Source: Aselliscus stoliczkanus (lineage: Eukaryota; Chordata; Mammalia; Chiroptera; Hipposideridae). Taken from it: DNA of 64,000 nt. Made by a program: the position numbers and the translations under genes. Position 1 is the first letter of the stretch, and each line of letters begins with the position of its first letter. The notes under the pieces were generated by a model. That model was not told the DNA's origin and made no database searches. It saw only the letters and a list, made by a program, of their open reading frames with translations. Shown here in pieces: positions 35,490-48,564 of this stretch. Location of the stretch: contig CM066737.1 of NCBI GenBank assembly GCA_033961575.1, positions 67,352,771-67,416,770 of the forward strand, in the 5' to 3' direction.

Positions 35490-37005
35490 TTGATATGAGA
35501 AAAGTTTAAAAGTCTACTCTTTTCTATATAGTTAAGTCCTCCACTTGAAAAGTTATACACAGGATATATAAGACAATGACAATGTTTGCTTTCTCTTGAT
35601 AGTGCTGATGAGAATGACCTGCACTAAATATTAACTTAAACATGGTTAATGGTTGGTATAGTGTCCCAGGGAGGTTGAGTTTCTGGTGTTTTGTATTAAA
35701 GTATCAACAGGGATCCTGAAATAGCAGTAGTATTCTCTGCTAGAAAAATTATTACTAATGGAGTGTTGTAACAACTTAATGCATGATGAATATATCTCTT
35801 AAAATATTCTTATGTGTTATGTAAAGAGATTTTATATATTCAATAGTATGTCCTAGGCACATAATGGCAGTTATTTTTAAATGTTCTGCATCTGAGAAAT
35901 TTCTCTAATCTTCTAATACACTGCAGAGAGTACATCAAGAATATCGGGCTGCTACTCATATTCAAACAGATTATTTTGGTAACAGCCACTTAAATAGTAA
36001 GCACAGAGGAAAAGATCAAGGATTCACAGTTCACTGTCTTTAGGGACGAGCAATATAATTTTGGCTTTTTGCACATTTTGTAAATGGATCAGAGAGTGCT
36101 CATATGTGTCATCAGTCTACAGAGCTTTATCTCTTGCGTGCCCAGTACTGCCCTGCAGTCCCATGCCAACATGCATCTCTTATTACCTCTGCCTTTAATT
36201 CACCTCATCACCCGAGCTCCACTTTTAGCTGGCCACCTCCTACTCTGATAACTTCCTTGCAGTCTTTCCAGTCTGGCACAGCTTTTGTTTATCTAGCGGT
36301 AGTACTACCATATAGCCACATGAAGAATGGCAATGTTATTCAGCCATTATATGTATATAGATTTCAAATGAGTATGTTCAACACACTATTACATTGAATT
36401 GAGAGAGTATCATGAAGCAATACTATTTGAATATTTCATTCAATAACAACAAAATATGGTAAATTATACATACATGATTATTATTTGGATCAACATAAAT
36501 GGGCACATTACTATCCTTACTCAAGACCTAGGCTGGAAATCTAGTCTGCTAAAATCCTCACAGAATCTTTTAAAGATTAAACTGTAAGGTTGGGCAAAAA
36601 AAACTCTAACTTGCTCCATTAACCAGAGATTGAATAAACATATAAAAGGCATGTACTACAATTTTGAAAGGTTTCATCTCATTCACAGTCACATGTGCAT
36701 ATTTTCACCAGTGTTGATTAACCTCATTGGCAAATACATTACTGCTCATTGCTGGCCTTTTCTGTGGCTACTGGTCCTATACTGGCATGTGAACTACAGT
36801 TTATATCACAATACAATGATGGTACTATTCTTCTAAAATTCATAAAAAGGCCAGCCAATACAATTTTTTTTTTCTCATTGAAACTTTGGATTTTATATAG
36901 AGGCTTTTGCACAGCAACAAATAAAATTTACCAATTAATCTTAATTTTTTAAAAAGACCACAAAAAATTTACTAAATATAAATTAAAAGCAGTAATAACT
37001 GAAAA
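35490..37005. other. No recognisable feature
   Basis: AT-rich DNA. The 97-codon frame at 36104-36397 shows no domain; an old L2-like origin of 36110-36290 was considered but not supported. Confidence 0.4.
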
Positions 37006-37007
37006 AA

Positions 37008-37217
37008 ATAGTTTTCAAATTTGGCTATGTATTTGAAACATCTAGGAAGCTTTAAAAAAAATACCAATGCCTGAGTCCAACCCAAGTCATGCTTATTTAA
37101 TTGGTCTGGGATACAAACTGGGCATTGCAAATTTTCAAAGGTCCCTAGGTGATTTGAACACATAGCCAGAGTTGAGAAGCATTACAAAAACTTGCTCCTC
37201 ACTTGAGAATCACTGCA
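37008..37217 (+). repeat. MER5A-like hAT-Charlie MITE
   Basis: TAGTTTTCAAATTTGG, ACATCTAGGAAGCTTT, CCTGAGTCCAACCC, ATTGGTCTGGG, TCCCTAGGTGATTTG and GTTGAGAAGCATTAC follow the MER5A order. A further GAGAATCACTG lies just beyond. Ancient non-autonomous DNA transposon. Confidence 0.65.
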
Positions 37218-37229
37218 CAGTGAACCATA

Positions 37230-39410
37230 TTAATTGATGAGTATTACCAGGACATGGGAGAAGCAACTGGACTAATTGAGCATTTGTTATCTACTTGTTT
37301 CACAAAGCCCAACAAAAGCCAAAAACCTTGCCCACTATGAACTATTGTTTACTGTATTTAACTCAAGTGGTTTCTGCCAGGAGTTGTGATTTTTTTTTTT
37401 TTCCTGTTGCAGGTGGCTTACTTGCTCAGTCTTTTAATGGCAGTTCCTGTTTGCAAAAGCCACTGCAATTCTTATGGCTAATCCAGAGTATAATGTTTTA
37501 AATCAATTTAACACCCAGACAACTTTACACAGACATTACAGAGATGGTATCTGATCATCAATAAAAGTGATACACAACCTGTTCCGGAGTTACACAACAA
37601 ATAGTTCCCAGCAATCACCTTTATTACAGAATATGAAACAGATCTCAGAGACAGTTCCTTTAATGTTAAAGATTTATAGCATTGCATTCACAGATGCTTA
37701 TTATGGAAAAGACTGAAGGTCAGTATTTAAGATTTGCTCCACTACACATCTTGTTTTCACAAAAATAAGGAGGGCAATCTGTCATGTTAGTAAAGAGATG
37801 CACTGTTTGAAGCATTATGCACTTCAAGGAGAAAACCCAACTCTTAAATCAATGTTTAAAGTTTATTTGGAAACAATAGCTCTCTTTCACAAATAATAAA
37901 ACAAGCTGTTAAAGGATATCTGATAAATACTTCAGGCCAAGAGAAGTCAGATATAATGGGAAGGGGGATAACATTTGAACCGGAATAAAAATGCAATGGC
38001 TTATATAACTGACATAAGCTAAAAAGAGACCAAAATGTAGGTGTACTCCCAAACACGAAGATAAGTAAGAAGCCATTACATTTTCAGGAAAGTTTAATGA
38101 ATTTATGGAAGCCCTTACCTTTACATGAGTAAGCCTGATGGAAAACCTAAGTACATGTAAGTGGAATTTAGTTTTATTCAAGAAGAACATTCTATAATAT
38201 GTTATTAGAGTAAACTAAGCCAGTTATATAATATTGAATTTTTTTGAGTTACATATCTGTTTTCTTTATTATACAGGGGGGTCATTAATGTCAAATACCC
38301 TATCTAATTAATTTAGATCTTTTCATCACCAGAGAGTCTGATACATAGAAACCATCCCATATATGTTTGTTAAATAAATGACAATACTCTATATTAAATA
38401 TTTACTAGTTTTCAAGTAGTATGTTAGGCACAGGCTAAAGAAACTTATAAGACATTTTGAATTATTAATTCTCTATATCTCAACATTAGACTATAAGATT
38501 TACTACTTTAATGTCTCTAAATCAAAGCTTAAAAGTTAATCCTGAAATTTCTTTTAAACAATAAAGAAATAATTCAAGTAAATGAGGAGGAGGAGTTTCA
38601 TACCATAAGTGATAGGCTTGAAAATTTACTAGTAACTTTATAATCCTTTGGTAAAATAACAACTGATAATAAGTTTTCAGAGGCTTCCCTGTGAGCCCCC
38701 TGTGAGTTAAGTAGGATAATTGCCCACCTTAAAAATTAAATGCATAATGAGAGGCAATATCTGAGAAGTAAATGAATACAAGCAAGTATGCCAGAGATAA
38801 TGTATGTAACCTAATGGTCACAAGATAAGAGGCTTTAAAATCTCAATTCTTATTTATAAATGTCTCAATATCTGACTCAGCAACCCTCATGAACTCTATT
38901 GGAGAAATACGTATTCAGAAGAAAACTTATTAACCTTTCAAAAAATGTGGTTTCATAGTAAAGAGACGACTCTGAGTCACTATTACCAAATATTCTACGT
39001 ATAATGCACACTTACATCCATATATTTACTATAGAAAGAGCCAAAATATTTCAATCAGTACTGTCATGTTTTGCTAAACTTCATCAACCTCCATGGGTCC
39101 ACATCTACTTATACCATTTTTCTATACATTAATGTATGCTTGCTCTAGTCCTCAACATGATGCTTAAAGAACATAACATGTAAAATAAATGGTCTTTAAA
39201 ATAATTAAGGGGTTCTGTTGCTTGAAACACTCAATGAAAATCCTATGTATGTTATTATTATAAAGCTTACAAATTATGACTATTAGAATACTATGAAAAA
39301 CTGGCATCATTGCAAAATAAAACATGGTATAACAATAACACATGAGAATATAACTTTTATTAAGTACATAGTGAAAAAGTCTCTGTCTGCTACTCGTGGC
39401 AAAAAAACAA
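37230..39410. other. No recognisable feature
   Basis: About 2.2 kb of AT-rich DNA. The two overlapping minus-strand frames at 37856-38190 (66 and 93 codons) carry no motif. Confidence 0.45.
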
Positions 39411-39424
39411 TAGATCAGGGAGTA

Positions 39425-41263
39425 ACTAAACTTTAGCTCAGCCAAGAAGAAAGGCTTGGCCAATCCGAGCAGCACCCAGCTGCCTCCAAGAACGACACAG
39501 CCAAAGGGCAGCCTGGGCAGGCACCAGAGCCCTGCTAAAGTGAATCCTGCTATGTAGGGTCAGCCCCCGTGCAACAGCCCCTCCACTGTAGTCACAGCCA
39601 GTCCTTGCAACAAATTAGCCTGAGGGTCCATCTCTCCTATTGGTGTGCAAACAGCAACCAAGACCCAACTATAACAGGAGGGCACATACAATCCACACAA
39701 GGGACACACCTGGAGTGCCTGGCTCAGGTGACCAGGGAGATGGTGCCACTGGTTCTCACAGGACACCTACTATATAAGGCCATCCGGCCACAATCAGGAT
39801 GCTCCACAATCTCAGGGAGAACTTCAAAAAAGGGATAGGAAACATAAACATGGATATAGAAAACATAAAGAAGAACCAGTCAAAAATAAAGAATACAATA
39901 ATAGAAATGAAGAATAATACATCAGAGGGAATCAACAGTAGATTAGATGAAGCAGAGTATTGAATCAGAGATTTAGAAGATAAGTAGCAGAAAACAACCA
40001 AACAGAACACACATGCACCAACAAACAAAAGAATCCAAAGAGAATAATTTAAGGGGCCTCTGGGACAATATCAGGAGTACCAACATTCATATCATAGGGG
40101 TACCAGAAGGAGAAGAGAGCAAGGAATTGAAAACCTATATGAAGAAATAATGGTGGAAAACTTCCCTAACCAGGTGAAGGAAATAGATATACAAGCCCAG
40201 GAAGCACAGAGTCCTAAACCAGATGAACTCAAAGAAGCCCACACCAAGACACATCATAATTAAAATGCCAAAGGTTAACGACAAAGAAAGAATCTTAAAA
40301 GCAGGAAGTAAAAGCAGTTAGTTACTTACAAGGGAGCCCCCATAGACTGTCAGTTGATTTTTCAACAGAAACTGCAGGCCAGAAACTTTGCAGGCTGGGA
40401 AATATTCAAAGTGATAAAAAACAGGAAACTACAATCAAGGTCCTCTACCAGGCAAAGCTATTATTTAGAATCAAAGGACAGATAAAGAGCTTCCCAGACA
40501 AGAAAAAGCTAAAGGAGTTCATCACCACCAAACCAGAATAACAAGGAATCTTACAGGGACTTCTTTAAGATGAAAAACACAAAAGGTCAAAGCTATGAAC
40601 AATAACATGGCAATAGCTACATCTCTGTCAACAGCTACTTTAAATGTAAATAGATTAAATGCTTCAATCAAAAGATAGGGCTGCTGAATGAATAAGAAAA
40701 CAAGACCCTTCTACATGTTGCCTACAAGAGACTTCAGATTGAAAGACATACACAGATTGAAAGTTAAGAGATGGAAAAAGATATTTCATGAATATGGAAA
40801 TGAAAAAAAAAAGCTGGGGTAGCAATACTTTTACCAGACAAAACAGACTTTATAACAAATGCTATAACAAGAGACAAAGAAGGACCCAGTAATCCCACTA
40901 CTTTTGGGTATTTATCCAAAGAAACCCAAACACTACTTTGAGGGGACATGTCCATCACTATGTTCATTGCAGCATTGTTTACAATGGACAAGAGGTGGAG
41001 TCAGCCTGGGTGTCTTTTGATGGAAAAATGGATAAAGAAGAGGTGGTACATTATGCAACAGAATACTTCTTGGCCATGGAAGTGAATGGGTTCTTGCCAT
41101 CTGCAGCGGTATGGATGTATCTGGAGGATATTGCTCTGAGTTGAGTACATCAGACAGAGAAAGACAGGCGTAATGTGATTTCACTTCTATGTGGAATCTA
41201 AAGATCAAAAGAAACAAACAAACAAAACAAAAAGAAACTCATAGATATTGAGAACATTTTGAT
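39425..41263 (+). mobile_element. HAL1-like (half-L1) element body
   Basis: A GC-rich 5' segment (39430-39800) is followed by a degraded ORF1-like region (GGAAACATAAACATGGATAT, CAGAAACTGCAGGCCAGAAA, CTACCAGGCAAAGCT, CTACAAGAGACTTCAGATTG). It then passes straight to the C-terminal ORF2 tail (CCCAGTAATCCCACTACT, TATTTATCCAAAGAAACCC, ACATTATGCAACAGAATA, GTGATTTCACTTCTATGTGG). No endonuclease or RT region lies between. That layout is that of HAL1, an L1 relative with ORF1 but no RT that used L1 enzymes in trans. Stops break every long frame. Confidence 0.7.
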
Positions 41264-41945
41264 GGTTGCAAGACGGGAGGGTTGGGAGGGGGTGAAAAAG
41301 GGAAAGGATTGAGAAGTACAAATTGGTTGTTATGCAGTAGTCATGGCGATGTGGGGTATAGCATAAGGGATATAATCAATAATATTGTAATAACTATGTA
41401 TGGTGTCAGATGGGTACTAGGTTTATTGGTGTGATAGATGGTTCGGGGACTGGAGGGCAGGGTGAAGAAAGTGAAGGGATTATGAAGTACAAATTGGTAG
41501 TTACAAAACAGTCATGGGGATGTAAAGTAAAGCATAAGGAATATAGTCAATAATATAGTAATAACTATGTATAATGCCAGGTGGGTACTAGAGTAGTCAG
41601 GGGACCATTTCTTATATAAATGTCTTACCTCTATGCTGTACACCTGAAATTAATATAAAATATTATAGAATGTCAACTGTAATTGAAAAATTAAAAAAGA
41701 AGGGGGAAAGGTGAAGGAGAAGAAGAGGTTCAAATCTCTAGGTGTAAAACAAATAACTCATGGGCATGTAACGTACAGCAAGGGGAATATAGTCAATAAT
41801 ATTGTGATAGCATAGCAGTGTCAGATGGTTGCTAGACTTATCATGGTGATCTCTTTAGATATTTAAAGGTTGAATAAGTATATTGCAAACCTGAAATTAA
41901 TATAATATTGTATATTAGCTATATTTTAATAAAAATCTTTACAGA
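41264..41945 (+). repeat. Threefold repeated L1/HAL1 3' UTR
   Basis: Three related blocks in a row, each with a CATAAGGGATATA- or GGAATATAGTCAATAAT-like core: about 41264-41425, 41440-41690 and 41701-41930. The second and third each end in ATTAATATAA plus A/T-rich tail (41650-41670, 41896-41930), so at least two complete 3' ends are present. Confidence 0.75.
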
Positions 41946-41949
41946 AACA

Positions 41950-44672
41950 TGATTTGATCAAATAAACATGATTTGTTAATCTAGTTGTCCAAAAGAGAGA
42001 GGTCAGCAGGTATCTCCTATATCAGTGATATTGGCAAACTTTATTAGAAAGCATTATCCAATAAATTCCCTCAGAAACTTTCCCGTCAAAAATCAAAAGA
42101 TAGGAATTAAGGTGAAAGCAAAATGATTTCTACTCCTAAAATAAGGGATCTTCTACTTGAAAGGTGCAATTAACAGCAGTGAAGACATCTATGTCACTGT
42201 TTCTGATCTGAAAATCTACGTTTAGAATAGAATTGTAATTGTTTCAATTGGTTGGTTGAGATAAAAGATAAAAATTCTAATCAAAGCCCTTTAGTTTGGG
42301 GTATCAATTTCAATGTATCAGTTGTTGAGTTAGTCATAGACAATACCAAACAAGGCTTCTAAATTATGTACTGACTCAGATGGCATTGAATGAACAGAAG
42401 CAATGACTTTTCAATAGTTGTTAGAAAAAAGGAATGGAAAACTGCCCAGTCTGTGAAAATGGAAAGAGTACATATGCAAAAGGCTGAATCTGTAATGACA
42501 CTTAACAGTATTGTAAAGCTAAATATCTGGGTATAGTGTATTTAATACACATAGGAGTGCTATTCAAATAAACCTTTAAAATGCTTTCTTCTTTTCTACC
42601 ACTTTGAATAAAATATATTTCAAAACCTTTTAAAACCTTGACTTACTTTACTTAAGATGTCACTGTCTATTCTTTCCCATACATTCAGAATAGGACATAA
42701 AATGAAAATGAATATGTATGATTTTATTTCAGAACGTCCTCAATAGTATGCCACACACAGTGAAAACATCTGTTTCTCAGAGATATAATGGGTGAGTTTT
42801 GATGCTGAAAGGTGAGACAATGGTAGGTATGAGGGCTTAGAACATTTTCATGGGAGGTTTAGTTTTCAGTAAGTGGTACAGTGTGATCATGTACCCCCTT
42901 TTTTGCATAAGAACAAAGAAAATAGCACTTTTCAAGAAGAGTCCAATTTAGACAGTTCAGCCAATTAGGACCTTACAGAAAAATACCTTCAAAATACTCA
43001 GAGCATCAGAGTTTTAAAAAGAAGATAGCTCTCAGCATTGATTTTTTTCCAGAATACTACATACACCCCCAAAAATCAGGATTACGACACTCTGAATTAC
43101 AGCTAAGGAGTAGTTCACCATTCATGACACACATTTCTTTCTGTTTTACATGAATCCAGAAGACCCTGAAAATATGTTTAACATCCAGTTTAATCAGCAT
43201 TCCTCATTATACTAGTAGAATACTCCACATTTTATTCTGGAAAATCAATTTTCTATGGATTAAATCAGTTCTGTTATACTTTTTTTCAAAATTTAGAAAT
43301 TAGAAATAAGACTAATATACTAAGTATTTATAAAAAGTGAAATATGATATTGTGCTAGAAATTGAGGAGATACAGAAGAAATATGTGCTTGATTAACATG
43401 AACTCACAATCCAGGTGTGAACATTATATGTATGTGTAAAAATGGATGAACAGATCACAGAAGGCTTTATGGAAGAAAAGTTTCCAGAAGGCCTGAGAGA
43501 GGAACAGTGCTTAAAATGTCAAATGTAATGGAAAGTTTCATATGTACTATGCAGAAAAATCTTGGGCAAATAATAAAAGGGTTCTATTTTAGTTGGCAGG
43601 TAAAGATACTATATTATATCAGAGAATGTGGAATGAGAAAATGCAGTTGTTAATAGGGGGAGACTATTCCCTCAATTTAGTAGCAAATTCAGCGATATGT
43701 AAAGAGGATAGCCTGCTTAAGGGGGGAGGGGGATTTTATTTCATATTTATTTTCCTTGACCTATGACATTTGTATATTTTTAAAGGGAAATGGCAGGTAG
43801 AAAGAGACTAAAGAGCTATATAGTTCAATAATTGAAAGGGAATAAATGAGAGACTAGAAAGGAACTCAAATATATTGGGGTTACAAAGATGATTTCTATT
43901 TTAGGATGGTAGGACTTAAATAATATGTTGATAATTCAGTGTTGGGAATTGGGAAAGGAATTTGAAGGTTATTGAAAAAGTTTGGGACACCATTCTCAAG
44001 ACCTTGAATAAAAAGTTAGTAAGAGAAGAATAAAAAGACTTCTGAATGCCTACAGCTTAATACTATGAATGTATAGTAAGGTAAATCTTCAGTACCACTT
44101 TGTGCTTATTGTCCCAAACAGTGTTCAATGGCTTGTGGAGAATACAATCTTTGAGGGGACTCCAGTTGGAAACTGGCATTATAGAAGAGTGAGAAGCCAA
44201 GCTAAGGATGGTAATGATGAGATAGGGAAATAAATGTAATTAAGAAGAAATTTCACAGTGGTAAAATGGAGAAGGAATGAACAACTAGAGGACTTCATGA
44301 AGGGAAACCGCAAGTTAACAAAATAGGATAATACTAGGCAGATAATAAAGTTATGATCCTAAAAAGGGAAGGCAATGTTTAAAATCAGGGAATCCTTGTA
44401 ATCACATGAAAGGAATGCACATATGTACATATAAGGGACACAGAATCAACAGAAACAGTGACAAAAAAAAATCAATGCAAACAAACATGTGAGACAAAAC
44501 AGATATTTATCTGTGGTGATGGCTACATTAACAGGTGTAACACCGAATGTCATGTGCATGCAAAAGTCTTGAAGCACGGAAGGAGAAGCCAAAGAGATCA
44601 AAGCAGAGGCATCCTTCAAATTATTTGCCAGTTTTGACCACTGACCAAAATTTCAGTCATTATCTATTAAGT
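41950..44672. other. No gene; possible ancient repeat at 43300-43520
   Basis: About 2.7 kb AT-rich. Within it, GATCACAGAAGGCTTTATGG near 43455 resembles an ancient widespread mammalian repeat whose name I cannot fix. Otherwise nothing recognised. Confidence 0.4.
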
Positions 44673-44682
44673 TAAATCTATT

Positions 44683-45019
44683 GAGATTATCATGCTAAGC
44701 AAAATAAGTCAGACAGAAAAAAGTCAAGAACCATATGATTTCACTCATATGTGGGATATAAAACTGAAAGTAACAAATGAACAAAACAAATAAACATAAA
44801 CTTGTAGATACAGACAACAGTTTGCTGGTTACCAGAGGGTAAGGGGGAGTGGGGTGGTTGATGAGGGTAAAAAGGATCAAATATATGGTGATGGAAGGAG
44901 AACTGACTCTGGGTGATGAACACACAATGTGATATTTAGATGATGTATTATAGAAATATACACGTGAACCCCATATAATTTTACTAACCACTGTCACCCC
45001 AATAAACTTAGTTTAAAAA
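44683..45019 (+). mobile_element. 5'-truncated L1 3' end
   Basis: End of ORF2 (TCAAGAACCATATGATTTCA, CATATGTGGGATATAAAACT) plus 3' UTR ending CACCCCAATAAACTTAG and A run. TSD AAATCTATT at 44674-44682 and 45020-45028. Confidence 0.9.
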
Positions 45020-45465
45020 AAATCTATTCCAAAGCAAAATCAGAAGCTGTTCAGATACTACAGAAGGCCTCACAGGGTGCCTGCAGTGCAATGTCCCTGG
45101 ACGAGCCTATCTACGGAACACATGTAAAAAGAAGTGAAATGGATTTCCTTGCAGGTGGTGATGTTAAATTAGAACTCTCAGAGTGATTTAACTTTCTCAT
45201 AGCATCACTAACACTAAATTAAATATTTGATAGGGAAAACTGGTTAGAATAGAAGAAATGTCATTCGTAATTGCTGTAGCTTTAGCCTCATGCACTTGCT
45301 CCAAGAAGTAATGTATGAAAATCATCCTTCACTAAAAGCCAAGGTGGCATGTGGATACATCTCTTCAGAAATGTACCCTTAGAATTAGCTTCATTTAGAG
45401 ATAAACTCCTAAAAACATCTCAATGTGCCATTCCATATTCAAACTCCTGCATTATACATTTAGAA

Positions 45466-45600
45466 GAGAATTGACTCTGTCTGGGTGGTGAACACACAAT
45501 ATGTGTTATAGATGATATGTTATAGAATTGTACACCTTAAGTTTATGTAACTTTGCTAACAATAGTCACCGCAATAAACTTTAATTAAAAACAAAAAAGA
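45466..45600 (+). repeat. Short L1 3' UTR fragment
   Basis: GGGTGGTGAACACACAATAT, GAATTGTACACC and GTCACCGCAATAAACTTTAA, the same L1 type as 44683-45019. No clear TSD. Confidence 0.8.
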
Positions 45601-45604
45601 ATCT

Positions 45605-46990
45605 CTGAAGAAAGAACTAGCAAACATTTCTGGATTGCTGAATAGGACAATGGATGAAGAAGTACCCTGGAGACACCAGGAAAATGGGTACTTTAATATA
45701 TGTTGGCTCGAAAATTCTCGTTGCCTCCCACTCGTTCATGTGAAGCATTGGAGCAAATGATGACATAAATGACGGTAGTCTGGAAGAAGATTAGGCCAAT
45801 GACAGAAAATGACATTTGCTTGCCTTGCTGGTATAGCTACTACCCTTTCTGATACTCACTAGCCCCATCTGAAAGAAGCCACTTTGTAAGTGCACCTCAG
45901 GCAAATAGAAAGAAATGAGAAATCTACTCCTTTGAGAATCTCAGTCAGTTCTATTTCTGCCATCTTCAGTTTAGCACTTTGGTGAACACACTCTTTGATC
46001 GGCATAGCCATTTGTGCAAAACCTGAAGGCAATTTAGACTCAGGCTTACCCAAAGCAGGAGGGATCTTGAAGAAAAATCTCCACATAAAACTTTCCAGAT
46101 TAGTGTTAACTAAGGGAACCAGTTTGTAGCTAAACAATAAATTAAAAACAATATATTAACCAAGTTAAAAAATTTGTACTTTTTTCTTTTAGTGAGTCGA
46201 TACAGTGCTTACGCTAATTTCTCCAATCACAGGTGGCTATGTGTTGAAATGTTTCCCCTCACTAATTATCTGTTAACCTACTGGTTAAATAACGAATGAA
46301 CCGTGGATGTATGATTTGTTTTTATTCTGCTCTTGGAATGCCACTAGCTTCTCTGTGAAATATAAAAAACCTTTTAGGAAGGAAGTAGAAAAAAGTGTCT
46401 TTCTGTAACTTAAACTTCAGATTTGGAAAACGAAAATAGGTCCTGTTGGTTGAGTCCCCTGAAGTCATTTAAATTTAAATAGATGGGGAAATCATTGTGA
46501 AATTTTAGGTCCTTTGATGTTTTAGAATCTAAAAGACAATAAAGCATTCATTTAGATACTTTATTCTTAGCTATGATAATGTGTTATCCCCCCCTTTTTT
46601 TTTGTTTCACAAATACAGGATCCTTGTATTTTTTACTTATTCTGAATTAAACAGTGTAAAAGCTGTATTTTATAATTTATATTAAAGAAACTAAATAGGT
46701 ACAGTTCAGGAGTTCAAGAGATTAATTCAAATTTGTACGGAAATATTTGCAATAAATCCAAAGTTAATGAAAATTCTGACACTTAATATATTTAAGAGTT
46801 ATAGCTTCCTGAATTTAATATCCAAAATACCCTTCAAATGTTTACATAAACACAATGAACAAAAAATAAAGGACATCAGAGGACAGACCTGATCTCGATG
46901 GTATGTTAAGCTTATTATATAAGACTAAGCATAGAGCGTGTACAGACTAGTGAAAACTGCTTGATGATGCATCTGTAGCATCATCACAGT
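45605..46990. other. No recognisable feature
   Basis: The 92-codon minus-strand frame at 45859-46137 is the longest. It has mixed composition but no motif or conserved neighbour, so it is not called as a gene. Confidence 0.4.
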
Positions 46991-47010
46991 TGACAGAAAT
47001 ACATTTTTTT

Positions 47011-47109
47011 TTTTAGAGGACAGTGTCACTGGCCCTCATATGTGGGACTGAACCAGGGCCACTGACTTCCCAAGCCAGCAGTTAACCACCATGCCACTCG
47101 GCTGGCCCT
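47011..47109 (-). mobile_element. Short tRNA-derived SINE
   Basis: Antisense head from GACAGTGTCACTGG to TCGGCTGGCCC. TSD AGAAATACATTTTTTT (46995) and AGAAAGACATTTTTTT (47110), one mismatch. Confidence 0.9.
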
Positions 47110-47410
47110 AGAAAGACATTTTTTTTTAAAACTTGTTCTTCTATAAATATCTTATGACATTACATATATTCAATGTAACTACTAAAATACAATAAAAGTT
47201 ATTTTGAAATAAAAAGTATTTGTTTTATGATTTCAATTTTTTTTCTTTACTTTTTAAAAAAAGGTATTCTGGATAGATTGGCTGGGTTCAAACGATGGCG
47301 CTTCTATTTATGAGTTCTGTAACCTTAGGCAAGTCACTCAAGCCCTGTGTGCTATGGTTTCCTCATCTGTAAAGGAGATTTTAGGGTTATTGTTAGGACT
47401 AAATATGTAT

Positions 47411-47542
47411 AGGCCATGGTGTCAAAAAAAAGTATACACATGACTTGTATTCATCTTTTGTTATCGGTATATATTGAGTATTAAAAGTTTAATACAGTTT
47501 TTTCCTTTCTTGAACTGTGTATACATGTTTTTGGCATCCCCT
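47411..47542. mobile_element. Mariner-type MITE, copy 3
   Basis: Inverted relative to copies 1 and 2 (ATGACTTGTATTCATCTTTT, then TTTTCCTTTCTTGAACTG). TIR parts are GGTGTCAAAAAAAAGTATAC and TGTTTTTGGCATCCCCTG. It sits in the MIR. Confidence 0.82.
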
Positions 47543-47624
47543 GTGTGTGTGTATATGTGTGTGTACACAAATATACATATATACACGTATATTGTATACA
47601 CACACACACACACACACACACACA
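47543..47624. repeat. (GT)n and (CA)n microsatellites
   Basis: GT-rich run, TA-rich spacer, then a CA run at 47598-47624. The GT and CA parts can pair as a weak hairpin. Confidence 0.92.
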
Positions 47625-47664
47625 GTGCTTGGAACAGAATAAGCACAATATAAGTTTGTTTTAT

Positions 47665-48435
47665 TGCGCTTACTTTGGTATACACCAGAAAGGTAATGGG
47701 GAAAATAAACAAATGTTCACAATTGTACCATTCTTACTCTTTGCTTTGTCTTGACCAAACTTAAATCAGGTATCTGTCCTTCCTACAGGCCCCTGATTTC
47801 TTCTTGCCCCAACCAATGAACAAGCACTAAAAAAGTGGACCATGCACCCTTTAGCAGGGTCTCCTGGGAATCAGCAGACCACAAAGAGACACTTTTCCTA
47901 GTGGATCCCACTGATCATTTATCTTGCCTGAGCAGTTTCTTCTCAAATGATTCTGCTTATCTCTACTTGGCCCTCCATATCTTGAAAAAGAAATGCTTTT
48001 TTCTGTTGGATTTTAAAACCCTTGCAGATTTCTGAGATCAGAGCCTTCTCCTTATTCTGAATAATGTCTCTCCCTAAATCCAGATTTGCTGTTTTTGAAA
48101 AAAAATTATCTTTCACTAAGAACCACATTTTCTATTGTTCCTTATGTTATGATATCACTGTTTTAATGTCTACTATTGACATATTTCATGTTAAAATTTT
48201 ATGACCCAGGTGTTTTCTGAACAATAAAATGAGTTTACCCCAGTGTTCTATATATATAGCCTTTATTTTTTGAAACAAAGACATTTTCCTATTTACAGAA
48301 TAACTACACTAGATAAAATTTGCCAATATTTCTGTTCTTCAAAATTCCAATGCTGAAATAACTGAGCAATGGGTCCATTTCTAAATTTGCCAGAGTAGTT
48401 GAGGAGAATGTTAGAACACTTAAAAATCTATACAG
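47665..48435. other. No recognisable feature
   Basis: No element or gene recognised. The 66-codon frame at 47835 has no motif. Confidence 0.45.
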
Positions 48436-48436
48436 T

Positions 48437-48557
<121 letters not shown>

Positions 48558-48564
48558 CCCCCTT

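Larger units (their letters stand above)
47275..47660 (+). repeat. MIR SINE split by a MITE and microsatellites
   Basis: First part 47275-47410 (GCTGGGTTCAAACGATGGCG, CCTTAGGCAAGTCACTCAAG, TTTCCTCATCTGTAAA). Second part 47624-47660 (CAGTGCTTGGAACAGAATAA). Between them lie a mariner MITE and GT/CA repeats. Confidence 0.8.

Noticed and set aside
36104..36397. L2 fragment or small exon
   Set aside because: Only vague pyrimidine-rich similarity to L2; no reliable motif and no splice-site pair.
38268..38290. Another mariner MITE end
   Set aside because: TATACAGGGGGG looks like the TIR start, but the GCCAAAAAAATG part and a partner end are missing.
39164..39475. 103-codon minus-strand frame
   Set aside because: AT-rich, no domain, overlaps the start of the HAL1-like element; no sign of selection visible.
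45859..46137. 92-codon minus-strand frame with mixed composition
   Set aside because: No start context, splice pattern, motif or homologue that I recognise; a chance frame is more likely.
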